Shown here: positions 11,956-21,578 of the stretch, in pieces | Layout of the letters: each line of letters opens with the position of its first letter | Numbering within the stretch: position 1 is the first letter of the stretch | Assembly: GCF_000148725.1 (NCBI RefSeq) | Contig: NZ_GL476319.1 | Location: 575,690-639,689, forward strand | DNA from: Roseibium sp. TrichSKD4 | GTDB lineage: Bacteria > Pseudomonadota > Alphaproteobacteria > Rhizobiales > Stappiaceae | DNA: 64,000 nucleotides | Direction of reading: 5' to 3' | Translations under genes and position numbers: made by a program | The notes under the pieces: generated by a model | The model's database searches: none | The model's input: the letters and a program-made list of their open reading frames with translations, nothing else | Told to the model about the DNA's origin: nothing

Positions 11956-12873
11956 ATGACCCCACTCACCATTCGCCAACTGCACTATTTCGACGCGCTT
12001 GCTCGCACAGGCCATTTCGGACAAGCCGCAGAAGCCTGCGCGATTTCGCAACCCGCCCTCTCCATGCAAATCAAGGAACTGGAGAGCCTTCTCGGCGCGC
12101 CAATCTTTGAACGAAGCGTAAAAAAACTGCGCCTCACGCCGTTTGGGGAAGAAGCCGTCGAACGCGCCCGCCAGATTCTGAAGTCAATTGACGAGTTGGA
12201 AGACCTCGCCCGCGCCTCTTCAGAGCGCCTTGTTGGCCGTTTGAGAATCGGTGTGATTCCCACCATTGCCCCTTACCTGCTGCCTGCTGTGATCCAGAGG
12301 TTGCAAAAAGACCATCCTGGCCTCGACATCCATATTCGAGAAACAATCACGCCCACACTTCTGGAAGAGTTGAACAACGGCAAGTTGGATGCAGCCATCG
12401 TGGCCCTCCCCGTCTCGGAAGCGGGCATCAACGAAGTCCCGCTCATTGACGAAAATTTCGTGCTTGTCAGACCGGAAGCGGACGCCAACAAACCTATCCC
12501 CAATCCGGATGCTTTGCGCGAAATGCGCCTTCTGCTCCTTGAAGAGGGCCACTGCTTTCGCGACCAAGCCCTCGCCTTTTGTAACTTTCGGCCCGGCACA
12601 TCACGCGAAGTGCTGGACGCCAATTCTCTTGCCACTCTGGTTCAAATGGTCAGTGCCGGTCTTGGTGTCACTCTCATTCCCGAAATGGCCGTGCCGATTG
12701 AAACCCAATCCGCCAAAGTGACAGTAACAAGCTTCAAACAACCGAAACCAACCCGCACGATTGGCATGGTCTGGCGAAATTCAACTCCGCTGGCGCGTCA
12801 GTTGGAAGACATTTGCAATGCCACACGAGAAACGATTGAACTCAAAATGAAGGAGTTGATTCAAGGCAAGTAA
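11956..12873 (+). CDS. oxyR: Hydrogen-peroxide-sensing LysR regulator OxyR
   Basis: The 305-residue LysR-type protein has an HTH at about residues 20-40 (FGQAAEACAISQPALSMQIK) and the OxyR redox pair. C200 in EEGHCFRD and C209 in ALAFC correspond to the peroxide-sensing C199 and C208 of the E. coli protein. Oxidation forms a disulfide that turns the regulator on. It is divergent from katG, its probable target. The start ATG at 11956 directly precedes the conserved LTIRQLHYF helix. The C-terminal effector domain is complete. Confidence 0.95.
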   Translation: MTPLTIRQLHYFDALARTGHFGQAAEACAISQPALSMQIKELESLLGAPIFERSVKKLRLTPFGEEAVERARQILKSIDELEDLARASSERLVGRLRIGVIPTIAPYLLPAVIQRLQKDHPGLDIHIRETITPTLLEELNNGKLDAAIVALPVSEAGINEVPLIDENFVLVRPEADANKPIPNPDALREMRLLLLEEGHCFRDQALAFCNFRPGTSREVLDANSLATLVQMVSAGLGVTLIPEMAVPIETQSAKVTVTSFKQPKPTRTIGMVWRNSTPLARQLEDICNATRETIELKMKELIQGK

Positions 12874-12924
12874 ACCGGCGGAATTCCTTGCGGGCATCAA
12901 TCAACTTCAATTCGCCCAAATGGT

Positions 12925-15030
12925 TTAGTGCAAAGGAGAAATTGGTTTCTTCTCCATCGAATTAAACAGGTTGCCATTTGCTAGCAACAGCCGAAAATCT
13001 TCGATTGGAACTGGCTTGCTCCAGAGGAACCCTTGCGCATAGCGCCCACCCCAAGCCTGAATACACTCGGCTTGCAATTCGGTTTCAATCCCCTCTGACA
13101 CGGTCTCCATATGCAATTGGTTCGCCATGAGAAGGATCAACTCAACAATTCTCCGCCGCCCCTCGCTGTTTGCCAGATCAGATATAAACGACCTATCGAT
13201 CTTCAAAGTATTGAACGGCATGCCAGCAAGACTGTTCAGGCAGGAATACCCCGTACCGAAGTCATCAATTGCAAAACTCACCCCCTCATCCTTGATCGGA
13301 ATAATCTTGTTCATGATGTTCTGGCTGTAATCAACAAGACTCGATTCCGTCACTTCCAGTTCCAAACGGTCAGTCGGGAACCCGCTTTCACCAATGACCC
13401 CTAACACCCGGTCGGTGAAACTGGGGCTGTAGAGTTGCTGGGGTGAGATGTTGACGGCAACCGAAAGATCATATCCAAGCTCACGCACCTGCCCTATGTC
13501 CTCAAGCGCCCTTTTCATTACAAACTCACCGATTTGAAAAATGAGGCCAGTTTCTTCGGCAATCGGAACAAAGTGCACGGGTGATACTGATCCGAGCTCA
13601 GGATCTTGCCATCTCACAAGAGCTTCAGCACCGACAATCCGATGTTCGACCATGTCGACCTTGGGTTGATAGTGCACAGAAAGGGCCCCTATCTCTAACG
13701 CCTGCCGCAAGCGCGTTTCCATGAACTCGCGCTGGACAATTTCGTCACGGAGTTGGCTCGAATAGCATACAAATCGCGCGCGACCGGAGCTTTTCGCTTT
13801 GTGCATGGCGAGATTGCCATTTTGTAGCGTGTCAGAAAACGGTTCGCCTTTTCCTTCAGAGCGAACGCATCCTACGCTCATTGAAATCGAAAAAAGAAGC
13901 TGTTCCACACGAACTGAACGGCCCATACGATCTACGAGTTCCTGAGCAAACGCTTCAATATCTTCGTCGGTGAACTGACCGGGAATGAAGGCCACGAATT
14001 CGTCGCCAGCAAATCGTGCCACAAAAGGGGCAGTCGTTTTGTAGTAGTTTGACAGCTCTTCAATTGCGACCTTGAAACGGCGTGCCAACTGCTTGAGAAC
14101 AGCGTCGCCCACTCGGTATCCATGCATATCGTTGATGAGTTTGAATTTATCCAAGCCCGCGAAAAGCAGTAACCCGTCAGCATTGTCCTTTTGGCTGGTA
14201 TATTCTCCGGCGAACTTTTCAAGCCACGTCCGGTTCGGAAGCCCGGTGATCCCATCTGAATAGACAAGCCGCTGGATCTCTTGCAGACCTTCTCGCATGT
14301 TGGAAATCATTTTGCGGAAAACAGTCTGTAACTGCCCCACCTCGCCGCGCGGTTCAGCCGAAAGAAGCCCCTCCACGTTCAAATGTCCATCAGCTGCCGT
14401 TTTGGCAGCCAAAGTTATTTCACTGATACCAGCTGTCGCGCGATGCATGAGGCCCGCGATGATTGGAACGAAGAGCGCAAAAACCAATATGAGGGTGACA
14501 ATGACTTGATCCCTCACATCTTTCTGCAAGGTGAGGAAATCACTTCTGGAGATTCGAACCAGAACGCTTCCAACAATTCGACTTTTTACCCTCGCCGGGA
14601 CGATATAGTCTAAAAAACTCTCTGAAACTCTCGTTTGAACATCCCCACTTGAAGCAGCCAGTGCTGCATCCGGATTGATGACAATTCTTGCAAGCGGGCT
14701 GGACGATTTCTTATCACTGGCAAACTCCCGACCCGACAGGGTGTAGGCTTTCGCTGCTATGACCAGGTCGTCAGATACCGCGTTCAAAAGCAGTTCGACA
14801 TCGTCAGATCGACGCGCATGGATATCCACCGCAGCGACACGCGCCACGCTTTCAGCCTTCTGCTCTGCAAATCGCTCAAAGCGCTCTTTGATCTTGGAAG
14901 CTTGGGAGGTGTAGTTGATGCCGATTAGAGCGAGTGTGAACACCAACATTCCGAAGACAGAAAAGACGGTCGCGCGCACAAATACGCGGTCAAGTGCTCC
15001 CCTCAATGTCTTGCCCAGTTGCGTTCGCAT
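12925..15030 (-). CDS. Membrane-bound GGDEF/EAL cyclic-di-GMP protein, probably a phosphodiesterase
   Basis: Order of parts in about 701 residues: TM helix (about 15-40), extracytoplasmic sensor segment, second TM (about 175-200), HAMP-like linker, diguanylate-cyclase domain, EAL domain. The cyclase motif reads AGDEF instead of GGDEF, and no RxxD inhibitory site precedes it. The EAL domain keeps its catalytic set: AEALVRW, NISPQQL, LEVTESSLV, AIDDFGTGYS, LKIDRSF, SEGIET and QGFLWSKP. The protein therefore most likely degrades c-di-GMP, with the GGDEF part possibly regulatory. I chose the ATG at 15030, which has AGGCAGG before it; a GTG at 15045 is also in frame. It sits next to a chemoreceptor gene read in the same direction; both relate to motility control. 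Confidence 0.92.
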   Translation of the reverse strand: MRTQLGKTLRGALDRVFVRATVFSVFGMLVFTLALIGINYTSQASKIKERFERFAEQKAESVARVAAVDIHARRSDDVELLLNAVSDDLVIAAKAYTLSGREFASDKKSSSPLARIVINPDAALAASSGDVQTRVSESFLDYIVPARVKSRIVGSVLVRISRSDFLTLQKDVRDQVIVTLILVFALFVPIIAGLMHRATAGISEITLAAKTAADGHLNVEGLLSAEPRGEVGQLQTVFRKMISNMREGLQEIQRLVYSDGITGLPNRTWLEKFAGEYTSQKDNADGLLLFAGLDKFKLINDMHGYRVGDAVLKQLARRFKVAIEELSNYYKTTAPFVARFAGDEFVAFIPGQFTDEDIEAFAQELVDRMGRSVRVEQLLFSISMSVGCVRSEGKGEPFSDTLQNGNLAMHKAKSSGRARFVCYSSQLRDEIVQREFMETRLRQALEIGALSVHYQPKVDMVEHRIVGAEALVRWQDPELGSVSPVHFVPIAEETGLIFQIGEFVMKRALEDIGQVRELGYDLSVAVNISPQQLYSPSFTDRVLGVIGESGFPTDRLELEVTESSLVDYSQNIMNKIIPIKDEGVSFAIDDFGTGYSCLNSLAGMPFNTLKIDRSFISDLANSEGRRRIVELILLMANQLHMETVSEGIETELQAECIQAWGGRYAQGFLWSKPVPIEDFRLLLANGNLFNSMEKKPISPLH

Positions 15031-15236
15031 TAACGCCTGCCTCACGCATAAAACACTTATTGCGGGTATTTCTAGAATAATCTCCTTAAAGTTATATTGA
15101 GGGGATTACGCTGCGAAATGCAAATTGGACCAACTGAGCCGGTCGTCGCGAAATCGATATTCAGGAAAATATGATGAGAGAAAGCCAGACCAAGAGAGCC
15201 TAACTTCCTCTTTATCCGAACCGTTGCAGTTCTAAC

Positions 15237-17219
15237 TCAAGCTGCCCGAACCGCCGCTAAGAAGTCTTCTACCTGGTATCTCAGTTTTGCTGATTTCTGA
15301 CTTAATCCACCCGCAACCCCAGTCAGCGCGGCAGCAGTATCCTTGGATTGTTCGGCAACTCGGTTCACTTCCCTGATATTGAATGACACTTGCTGCGTTC
15401 CAGAAGATGCCTGTTCGATATTTTGGGCGATCTCAGACGTTGCAAGAGATTGCTGTTCTACAGCTTCGGAAATTCCAGACGAGATTTCATTGATTTGTGA
15501 AATAGTCGAAGCGATAGATTTGATCGCTTCAACCGCCTCATTCGTCTCAGACTGAATGTTGGCAATTTGACCGCTGATATCTTCAGTTGCTCGGCCCGTT
15601 TGGTTGGCAAGGTCCTTTACTTCAGCGGCTACAACAGCAAAACCTTTACCGGCGTCACCTGCACGCGCAGCCTCAATTGTGGCATTCAAGGCCAAAAGGT
15701 TCGTTTGCTCGGCAATGTCGGAAATCAGCTTTACAACCTCGCCGATTTTGTCCGATGCGAACGCAAGTCCACGCACCTGGTTATCGGTGTCACTTGCCTG
15801 CCCAACTGCCCTTTGAGCAATCGCAGATGATTGCTCAACCTGCCTCATGATTTCGCCAATAGAACTGGAAAGTTCTTCTGTCGCGCCAGCAACGGTTTGA
15901 ACATTGGAAGACGCTTCATCTGCCGCGTTGGCAACCGTCACTCCGCGTTGGCTTGTCTCATTTGCAATACCAGACATTGATGTCGCAGTTGAATCCATTT
16001 CGCCGGAAGCTTCAGACATGGCCTCAAGGAGTTCGGATACATTTTCATCGAAGTCTCGGGTCAACTTATCCAGTGCTTCAGCACGAGCTACTTGTTTCCT
16101 TGCTGCCTCAGCCTCACGCACAGACATTTCATCTGCTCTGATCATACTCTGACGGAAGACTTCAACAGCTGAAGACATCTCCCCAATCTCATGGCCGTGA
16201 TCGCGGCCTGGTATTTCGATTGCCTTGTTGCCGTCCGCCAGTGCCTTCATCGCACTGGTAATGCTCTTGATTGGGCTCGATATTCCCCGACCAATTGCTA
16301 GAGCGAATGGGGCTCCAAGTATTATACTGATACTAGCGACAACCAGTGTAATCACCAAAGAGTCCTGCGACGCTTTGCGAACCTCTACGCCAAGTTCTTC
16401 CTGTTGCTGTTTGATGGCTTTTTTCAGCCGCTCCATCTGAGAAGCGACAGCGGGGCCAGCCTGATCTAGTGTATTTTCGACAATGAAGTTTCTGGCGCGA
16501 ACGGTATCTCGTACAGACTTGAATGCATCAAAATACTGCTTGTGCATCGTGCGGACTTGTGCAGCCGAGGCTATGTGTTTGGGGTCAGTCAGATTGCGCA
16601 ACAATTCTTCATGACTATCATGAAGTGCTCGATACTCACGCCGAGCGCGAAAAAAAGTCTCTTTTTCATATTGCAACAGATATTTCGTGGCGAAGAGACG
16701 CACCAAAGCCAAGTCGCGTTGCACCACCCCTGCAAGGTAGGCAACTTTTTGATCACGATGATCAAATGCGTCTTGCATAATTGTCGTAATGGATTGCTCC
16801 ATCTTGGGGCCGATGACATCTAGCTTTTCGCTGATCATCTTATCCCGTTCAGTCTGAAACTTGTTCACATACTCAAACGCTTGCCCGTAGGACGAAACTT
16901 GCTTCCCAGCCTCCCGTGCAATGGACTGCAGCTTGGGATACTCACTTGTTAAAACGAGTAATTTCTCAATAAGCGCAAGCGTGCTGTCGGCATGGTCCCG
17001 CACGATGGCGTTACTGTTTTCGGACCTTTGAATAATGAAGTTTTTGACGGCCAGCTGCGTCGCCAGAAGTTTGGCTTGAACACGGCCTGCTTGATCAGTC
17101 TTTTCTGCTGAGGACAGATTGAGATACCCGTTACCGGCCATCACAAGAAGCAAGAGCAAAATTGTCAAGAAACCACCAAAAACCTTGACTGAAATCGACA
17201 ACTTATTCAGCACGATCAT
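15237..17219 (-). CDS. Methyl-accepting chemotaxis protein with helical periplasmic sensor
   Basis: The 660-residue receptor has a TM helix at about residues 11-33, an all-helical periplasmic domain of about 250 residues (HBM/four-helix-bundle style, no recognised ligand motif), a second TM at about 290-312, HAMP, and a cytoplasmic coiled coil. The receptor hairpin tip is [20 protein letters not shown] followed by [12 protein letters not shown], which binds CheA/CheW. No C-terminal CheR-tethering pentapeptide is seen. It ends at 15237, 191 bases from the GGDEF/EAL gene's start. The ligand is unknown. Confidence 0.95.
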   Translation of the reverse strand: MIVLNKLSISVKVFGGFLTILLLLLVMAGNGYLNLSSAEKTDQAGRVQAKLLATQLAVKNFIIQRSENSNAIVRDHADSTLALIEKLLVLTSEYPKLQSIAREAGKQVSSYGQAFEYVNKFQTERDKMISEKLDVIGPKMEQSITTIMQDAFDHRDQKVAYLAGVVQRDLALVRLFATKYLLQYEKETFFRARREYRALHDSHEELLRNLTDPKHIASAAQVRTMHKQYFDAFKSVRDTVRARNFIVENTLDQAGPAVASQMERLKKAIKQQQEELGVEVRKASQDSLVITLVVASISIILGAPFALAIGRGISSPIKSITSAMKALADGNKAIEIPGRDHGHEIGEMSSAVEVFRQSMIRADEMSVREAEAARKQVARAEALDKLTRDFDENVSELLEAMSEASGEMDSTATSMSGIANETSQRGVTVANAADEASSNVQTVAGATEELSSSIGEIMRQVEQSSAIAQRAVGQASDTDNQVRGLAFASDKIGEVVKLISDIAEQTNLLALNATIEAARAGDAGKGFAVVAAEVKDLANQTGRATEDISGQIANIQSETNEAVEAIKSIASTISQINEISSGISEAVEQQSLATSEIAQNIEQASSGTQQVSFNIREVNRVAEQSKDTAAALTGVAGGLSQKSAKLRYQVEDFLAAVRAA

Positions 17220-17653
17220 TCTCCATTATAGCCGATTGAGCGACCAGTGCAGCACATCGGCGTTCGCGACCACCCGAAGCCAGTCGCCACAATGAAGAAA
17301 TTGATCAATATATCTTTCTGATAATTAAGTACAAATGTAAATTAATTCAATTAATTACTATATTACATAAATAATACATAGGGAATAATTACCATAAATC
17401 TGACTTTCATAGAAACAAATTTTAAATGCAGCAGTAAATATAACAACCAAGAACAGAAGTCGTCCCTTCGACGATCTCATCCCAAAAACCTGGCATCATC
17501 ACTGTGTAAGAACCACAATCTTCCGCCTGTCGAATTGCTCTGTTAAAACCTTACGAGACAAAGTTGCGCTGCATATCTTGATTTTGTATACAACTGCGCA
17601 CAATCAATTCATTTCGTTCCAATTCACCTTCCGAAACGAGGTCCCAAGACACT
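17220..17653. other. 434-bp AT-rich non-coding gap between the chemoreceptor and dimeric icd
   Basis: No convincing gene is present. The centre (about 17310-17440) is strongly AT-rich with runs such as AATTAATTCAATTAATTA, suggesting promoter or curved DNA. The 3' end carries the element shared with the other isocitrate dehydrogenase promoter (17585-17605). Promoters for the divergent chemoreceptor and icd genes must lie here. Confidence 0.7.
17585..17605 (+). promoter_or_regulatory. Putative regulatory element shared by both isocitrate dehydrogenase promoters (copy 2)
   Basis: It begins TGTATACAACTG and ends CACAATC, matching the minus-strand copy at 743-763 at 17 of 21 positions. The left part is a perfect palindrome, TTGTATACAA (17584-17593), of the kind bound by GntR/FadR-type regulators. 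It ends 48 bases before the icd start codon. Confidence 0.5.
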
Positions 17654-18865
17654 ATGTCGAAGATCAAAGTCGATAATCCGATCGTTGAACTTGATGGCGA
17701 TGAGATGACGCGGATCATCTGGCAGTTCATCAAGGACAAGCTGATCCACCCGTATCTCGACCTGCCGCTGGAATATTATGACCTTGGTATGGAAGAGCGG
17801 GATCGTACCGACGATCAAATCACCGTCGATGCTGCCAATGCGATCAAAAAGCATGGCGTTGGCGTCAAGTGTGCGACAATTACGCCGGATGAAGCCCGCG
17901 TAGAGGAGTTTGGTCTGAAACGGATGTACCGGTCTCCAAACGGTACAATCCGCAACATCCTCGGCGGCGTGATCTTCCGAGAGCCAATCATCATGAAAAA
18001 CGTCCCGCGTCTGGTTCCGGGATGGACGCAGCCGATCATCGTTGGCCGTCACGCCTTTGGTGACCAATATCGCGCGACTGACTTCAAGTTCCCGGGCAAG
18101 GGCAAGCTGTCCATCAAGTTCGTTGGCGAAGACGGGCAGGAAATCGAACGCGAAGTTTTCGACGCCCCGTCGGCTGGCGTTGCCATGGCCATGTACAATC
18201 TCGATGACAGCATCCGCGACTTCGCCCGCGCTTCCATGAACTATGCGCTGGGTCGAAAGGTGCCCTGTTACCTGTCCACCAAGAACACGATCCTCAAAGC
18301 TTATGACGGACGCTTCAAGGACCTGTTTGAAGAAATCTATGAAGCGGAGTTCAAGGAAAAGTTCGCAGATGCAGGCATCTGGTACGAGCACCGCCTGATC
18401 GACGATATGGTCGCCTCGGCCCTGAAATGGTCTGGTGGCTACGTTTGGGCCTGTAAGAACTACGATGGCGACGTTCAGTCCGACACAGTGGCCCAAGGCT
18501 TCGGTTCCCTCGGCTTGATGACCTCTGTCCTCATGACGCCGGATGGAAAAACCGTTGAGGCAGAAGCTGCCCACGGCACCGTGACACGTCACTATCGCCA
18601 GCACCAACAGGGCGAAAGCACGTCCACAAACTCCATCGCCTCAATCTTTGCATGGACCCGTGGTCTGGCTCACCGCGCCAAGCTGGACGGCAACGGCAAG
18701 CTCGCTCGCTTTGCCAAGACGCTGGAAACAGTCTGCATCGACACCGTCGAAAGCGGCTACATGACCAAGGATCTTGCGCTTCTGGTAGGCCCTGAGCAAA
18801 ACTGGCTGACCACCACAGGCTTCCTCGACAAGATCGATGAAAACCTCCGGAAGGCAATGAGCTAA
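17654..18865 (+). CDS. icd: NADP-dependent isocitrate dehydrogenase, dimeric type
   Basis: The 403-residue enzyme is of the homodimeric NADP-IDH subfamily shared by alphaproteobacteria and eukaryotes (EC 1.1.1.42). Motifs include [15 protein letters not shown] at the N-terminus, the isocitrate-binding [13 protein letters not shown], the metal-binding DD in [12 protein letters not shown] and the NADP-binding [12 protein letters not shown]. It catalyses the same step as the monomeric enzyme at 838-3069, to which it is not closely related. GAGG lies 12 bases before the ATG. A strong terminator follows. The promoter element at 17585-17605 recurs before the other gene. Confidence 0.98.
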   Translation: MSKIKVDNPIVELDGDEMTRIIWQFIKDKLIHPYLDLPLEYYDLGMEERDRTDDQITVDAANAIKKHGVGVKCATITPDEARVEEFGLKRMYRSPNGTIRNILGGVIFREPIIMKNVPRLVPGWTQPIIVGRHAFGDQYRATDFKFPGKGKLSIKFVGEDGQEIEREVFDAPSAGVAMAMYNLDDSIRDFARASMNYALGRKVPCYLSTKNTILKAYDGRFKDLFEEIYEAEFKEKFADAGIWYEHRLIDDMVASALKWSGGYVWACKNYDGDVQSDTVAQGFGSLGLMTSVLMTPDGKTVEAEAAHGTVTRHYRQHQQGESTSTNSIASIFAWTRGLAHRAKLDGNGKLARFAKTLETVCIDTVESGYMTKDLALLVGPEQNWLTTTGFLDKIDENLRKAMS

Positions 18866-18901
18866 AGCACCAGTCTTTGAGTCTTTCGATTTCAATCAAA
18901 T

Positions 18902-18924
18902 CCGGCGACAACGCCGGGTTTTTT
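18902..18924 (+). terminator. Intrinsic terminator of dimeric icd
   Basis: CCGGCG (18902-18907) pairs with CGCCGG (18912-18917) around ACAA, followed by a run of six T. Confidence 0.93.
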
Positions 18925-18949
18925 CGTGGATCCTTGAGCAGCCTTTCTC

Positions 18950-19957
18950 CTATGTTGTTCCGCGCTCAACCAATTTGTAACCGACGTCAATAACCTTTTG
19001 GGCTCTGGCCGCTTCAGGATCGAGAAGTGCTCTGGCCGAAGCAACACCAATTTCGTATCCCGGCACCGCAATTGTGGTTAGGTCAAATCCCGATGGCGCT
19101 GAAACTTCAAAACCGCCAAATCCTGATACAGACATGTCGTTAGGGACATCCACATCACGTCTGCTGGCTTCGCAAAGAACTCCGACCGCCACCTGATCGC
19201 TCACGCACATTACAGCGTCTACATGCGGATTTACGTTCAAACACTTTTCGAAACTTGCAGCTCCGAGTTCAATCCCGGTTAGTGCTGCCTGATCTTCATT
19301 AGGCCACATGACCGGTGCCAAGCCAGCAGACTTTAAGGCGTCCTTGTATCCTTCTCGCCGACGAAGCCCACGCACGTCGCGCGCACAACCTCCGCCAATA
19401 AATGCAATGTTTTCGCAGCCGCTGTTGATCAAATGACGAGCCATGTCATATCCGGCCTGATAATTGGAAAAGCCAACAGCGATGTCCAAGGGTTCAGATG
19501 GCAGCTGCCAAACTTCGACGACCGGAATACTGACGGCGTCAAGAAGTTTTGTGACCCCGATGGAGTGAGATGTACTCGTCAGGACAATTCCGTCCGGCCG
19601 ACGGGCAAGAAGCGCACGTAATGCCTCTTCTTCCACCTCAGGATTGTAGTTGGTACTTGTCAAAAGCAGTTCATATCCGGCGGCCCGAAGGGTGCTCGAA
19701 AGGCCGTCAAGAGTTTGTGCGAACACCGAGTCATTTACCGTAGATACTATTGCTCCAAACACACGGCTCTTGCTGGATGACAGCGCCCCAGCGGTATTGT
19801 CGGGAACATATCCCAATTCTTCAATCGCTTTTTCAACCCGTTGACGCTTTGCTTCCGAGACTTTTTCCGGAGTTCGCAAGACCCGAGAAACAGTGATAGT
19901 TCCCACATTGGCAAGATCGGCTACATCCTTCATTGTGACCCACTTGCCCATACCCAA
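18950..19957 (-). CDS. LacI-family transcriptional regulator
   Basis: The 335-residue protein has an N-terminal HTH (MKDVADLANVGTITVSRVLR, about residues 9-28), the hinge helix (NTAGALSSSKSR), and a periplasmic-binding-protein-like effector domain with VFGAIVSTVND-type strands typical of the gluconate-repressor-like branch. The start is most likely TTG at 19957, because AGGAGG sits six bases before it; an in-frame ATG at 19951 is 12 bases away. Two identical palindromes (20012-20023 and 20035-20046) lie in the gap to the divergent PhyH gene and are its probable operators. The effector is unknown. It likely represses the PhyH gene and itself. Confidence 0.92.
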   Translation of the reverse strand: MGMGKWVTMKDVADLANVGTITVSRVLRTPEKVSEAKRQRVEKAIEELGYVPDNTAGALSSSKSRVFGAIVSTVNDSVFAQTLDGLSSTLRAAGYELLLTSTNYNPEVEEEALRALLARRPDGIVLTSTSHSIGVTKLLDAVSIPVVEVWQLPSEPLDIAVGFSNYQAGYDMARHLINSGCENIAFIGGGCARDVRGLRRREGYKDALKSAGLAPVMWPNEDQAALTGIELGAASFEKCLNVNPHVDAVMCVSDQVAVGVLCEASRRDVDVPNDMSVSGFGGFEVSAPSGFDLTTIAVPGYEIGVASARALLDPEAARAQKVIDVGYKLVERGTT

Positions 19958-20011
19958 GGCGTGCCTCCTGCGCTGATTACCCGGTGAGAATTGACGAGCT
20001 AAATAAACGCG

Positions 20012-20023
20012 GGTATCGATACC
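20012..20023. promoter_or_regulatory. LacI-type operator, copy 1
   Basis: The perfect 12-bp palindrome GGTATCGATACC carries the central CG typical of LacI-family operators. It lies between the LacI-type regulator (-) and the PhyH gene (+). An identical copy is centred 23 bp away. Confidence 0.8.
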
Positions 20024-20034
20024 AAATCAACCGT

Positions 20035-20046
20035 GGTATCGATACC
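20035..20046. promoter_or_regulatory. LacI-type operator, copy 2
   Basis: This is an identical copy of GGTATCGATACC, 29 bases before the first ATG of the PhyH gene. Centre-to-centre spacing to copy 1 is 23 bp, about two helical turns, so two dimers could bind on roughly the same DNA face. Confidence 0.8.
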
Positions 20047-20074
20047 AAGCCTGACGTAGGCACAGAAAGGAACC

Positions 20075-20977
20075 ATGATGCTGACCCATGAACAGATCGA
20101 GTTCTACTTTGAGAACGGTTATCTTCTTGTCGAAGACGTTGTGTCTGCAGAATAGCTACACCAGATGCAGTCCATTACTCACGATTTCATTGATCGGTCG
20201 AGACGAGTGACTGAAAGCAATGACGTCTATGATCTGGATGAAGGCCATAGTTTCGAGACCCCGAAGCTGACTCGGATCAAACTCCCCCACAAGCAGCATC
20301 CGTTTTTTTGGGACGTTCTGAAAAATTCTGGGATCACCGAGGTTTTGCGACAATTAATCGGACCGAATGCCGTATTGCAAACATCAAAACTGAATGCAAA
20401 GGCACCCGGCGGCGGAGCTGCGGTCGAGTGGCATCAGGACTGGGCATTCTATCCCCACACGAACGACGACATGTTGGCTTTCGGTGTTTTTTTGGAAGAT
20501 GTCACGGAGGAAAATGGCCCGCTTCAGGTTATCCCAGGGTCTCACAAGGGCCCAATTTTGAACCATAACAGCTCAGATAACATTTTTTGCGGCGCGGTCG
20601 ATCCGTCCAATCCGGAATTCCAGATTGAGAAGGCAGTGACAATAACCGGAAAGGCCGGAAGCATGTCGGTTCACCATGCCCGGACCCTGCATGGTTCTGC
20701 CCCCAATGTCTCTGATCGCGCCAGACTGATGTTGTTCTACGAATGCTGTGCTGCAGATGCATGGCCGCTTATGGGTGGTTCTGCCTACATTCAACGCTTG
20801 TCACAACAAGAGCAATGGGACGACCTTTTGGACAGAATGATCATTGGAAATCCGGTTCTGCAACCTCGCATGAAAGAAGTTCCGGTCCGGCTTCCCTACC
20901 CTCCGGCTGCGGACATCAGCTCGATCTTCCAAGTGCAAAAAACCGGCGGCGCCAAAAGCGCTTTTTCCCGAGTCTGA
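20075..20977 (+). pseudogene. Phytanoyl-CoA dioxygenase (PhyH) family gene interrupted by an in-frame TAG
   Basis: GAAAGGA then ATG at 20075 opens a frame reading MMLTHEQIEFYFENGYLLVE, the standard PhyH N-terminus. It stops at TAG 20153-20155 (codon 27) and then continues in the same frame to 20977. The downstream part holds the Fe(II)/2-oxoglutarate core: HQD in VEWHQDWAFYP, and the distal His and Arg in VHHARTLHGSAPNVSDRARL. Without the stop the product would be 300 residues, normal for the family. A restart at ATG 20165 would drop the first helices and has no ribosome site. A recent nonsense mutation, a sequencing error or suppression are the options. The promoter carries two LacI-type operators. 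The substrate is unknown. Confidence 0.85.
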
Positions 20978-21077
20978 CATCAAACCAAGGGTATATTCAA
21001 GACATACTACCATTGGGTTGGGATGCTAGATGGTATTAAACCTGCAGAGTGTCCCAATACCAATTGGAGCTTATGTT

Positions 21078-21476
21078 ATGTCTTTAGCCCCTTTGATGAA
21101 TGCCAGCTTTCCAGTGCCTTTGCATGCCTTGGCCGCCATTGCAGCCTTTGTGCTGGGAGGTATTCAACTGCTTCTGGCAAAAGGCACACGAGCCCACCGG
21201 ATGTTGGGTTGGGTCTGGATCGGCCTTATGCTGATCACCGCAATCAGCGCCGCCTTCATTTATGGCTTCAGAATGATCGGCCCCTTTTCTCCGATCCACC
21301 TCCTGATACCACTGACGCTTTACACGCTATGGCAGAGCATTCGCGCCATTGGACAGGGCAATATAAAGGCCCATCGGAGCAATATGATCGGACTTTATAT
21401 CTATGCTCTTGTGTTGGCGGGTATTTTCACCTTTTGGCCGGGGCGGACAATGTATCAAGTCGTGTTTGGAACGTAA
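21078..21476 (+). CDS. DUF2306-type small membrane protein
   Basis: The 132-residue protein has four hydrophobic helices and the DUF2306-like pattern: VPLHALAAIAAFVLGG, then GTRAHRMLGWVWIGLM, then KAHRSNMIGLYIYAL. The conserved His residues (AHR and KAHR) sit at helix ends, as in haem-binding-like small membrane proteins of this group, but the function is not established. The ATG at 21078 has GGAG eight bases before it; upstream in-frame codons lack a site. It lies between the PhyH remnant and a GST gene, all read rightward, with about 100-base gaps, so an operon is uncertain. Confidence 0.8.
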   Translation: MSLAPLMNASFPVPLHALAAIAAFVLGGIQLLLAKGTRAHRMLGWVWIGLMLITAISAAFIYGFRMIGPFSPIHLLIPLTLYTLWQSIRAIGQGNIKAHRSNMIGLYIYALVLAGIFTFWPGRTMYQVVFGT

Positions 21477-21578
21477 GAAGTCAGGCGCGCCGGCCCCTTA
21501 AATATCGTCTTGACGCTGAGTGATTAAATGTGCTCACTAAGAAAGAACATTTCAGGAACAATTTGATTGGATTACAGT

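Noticed and set aside
12925-12950. Possible tRNA or small RNA genes in the gaps
   Set aside because: No cloverleaf or other known RNA structure was found in any gap apart from the cobalamin riboswitch.
17624-18607. Minus-strand open frame of 327 codons over dimeric icd
   Set aside because: Antisense shadow; the plus-strand gene is unmistakable.
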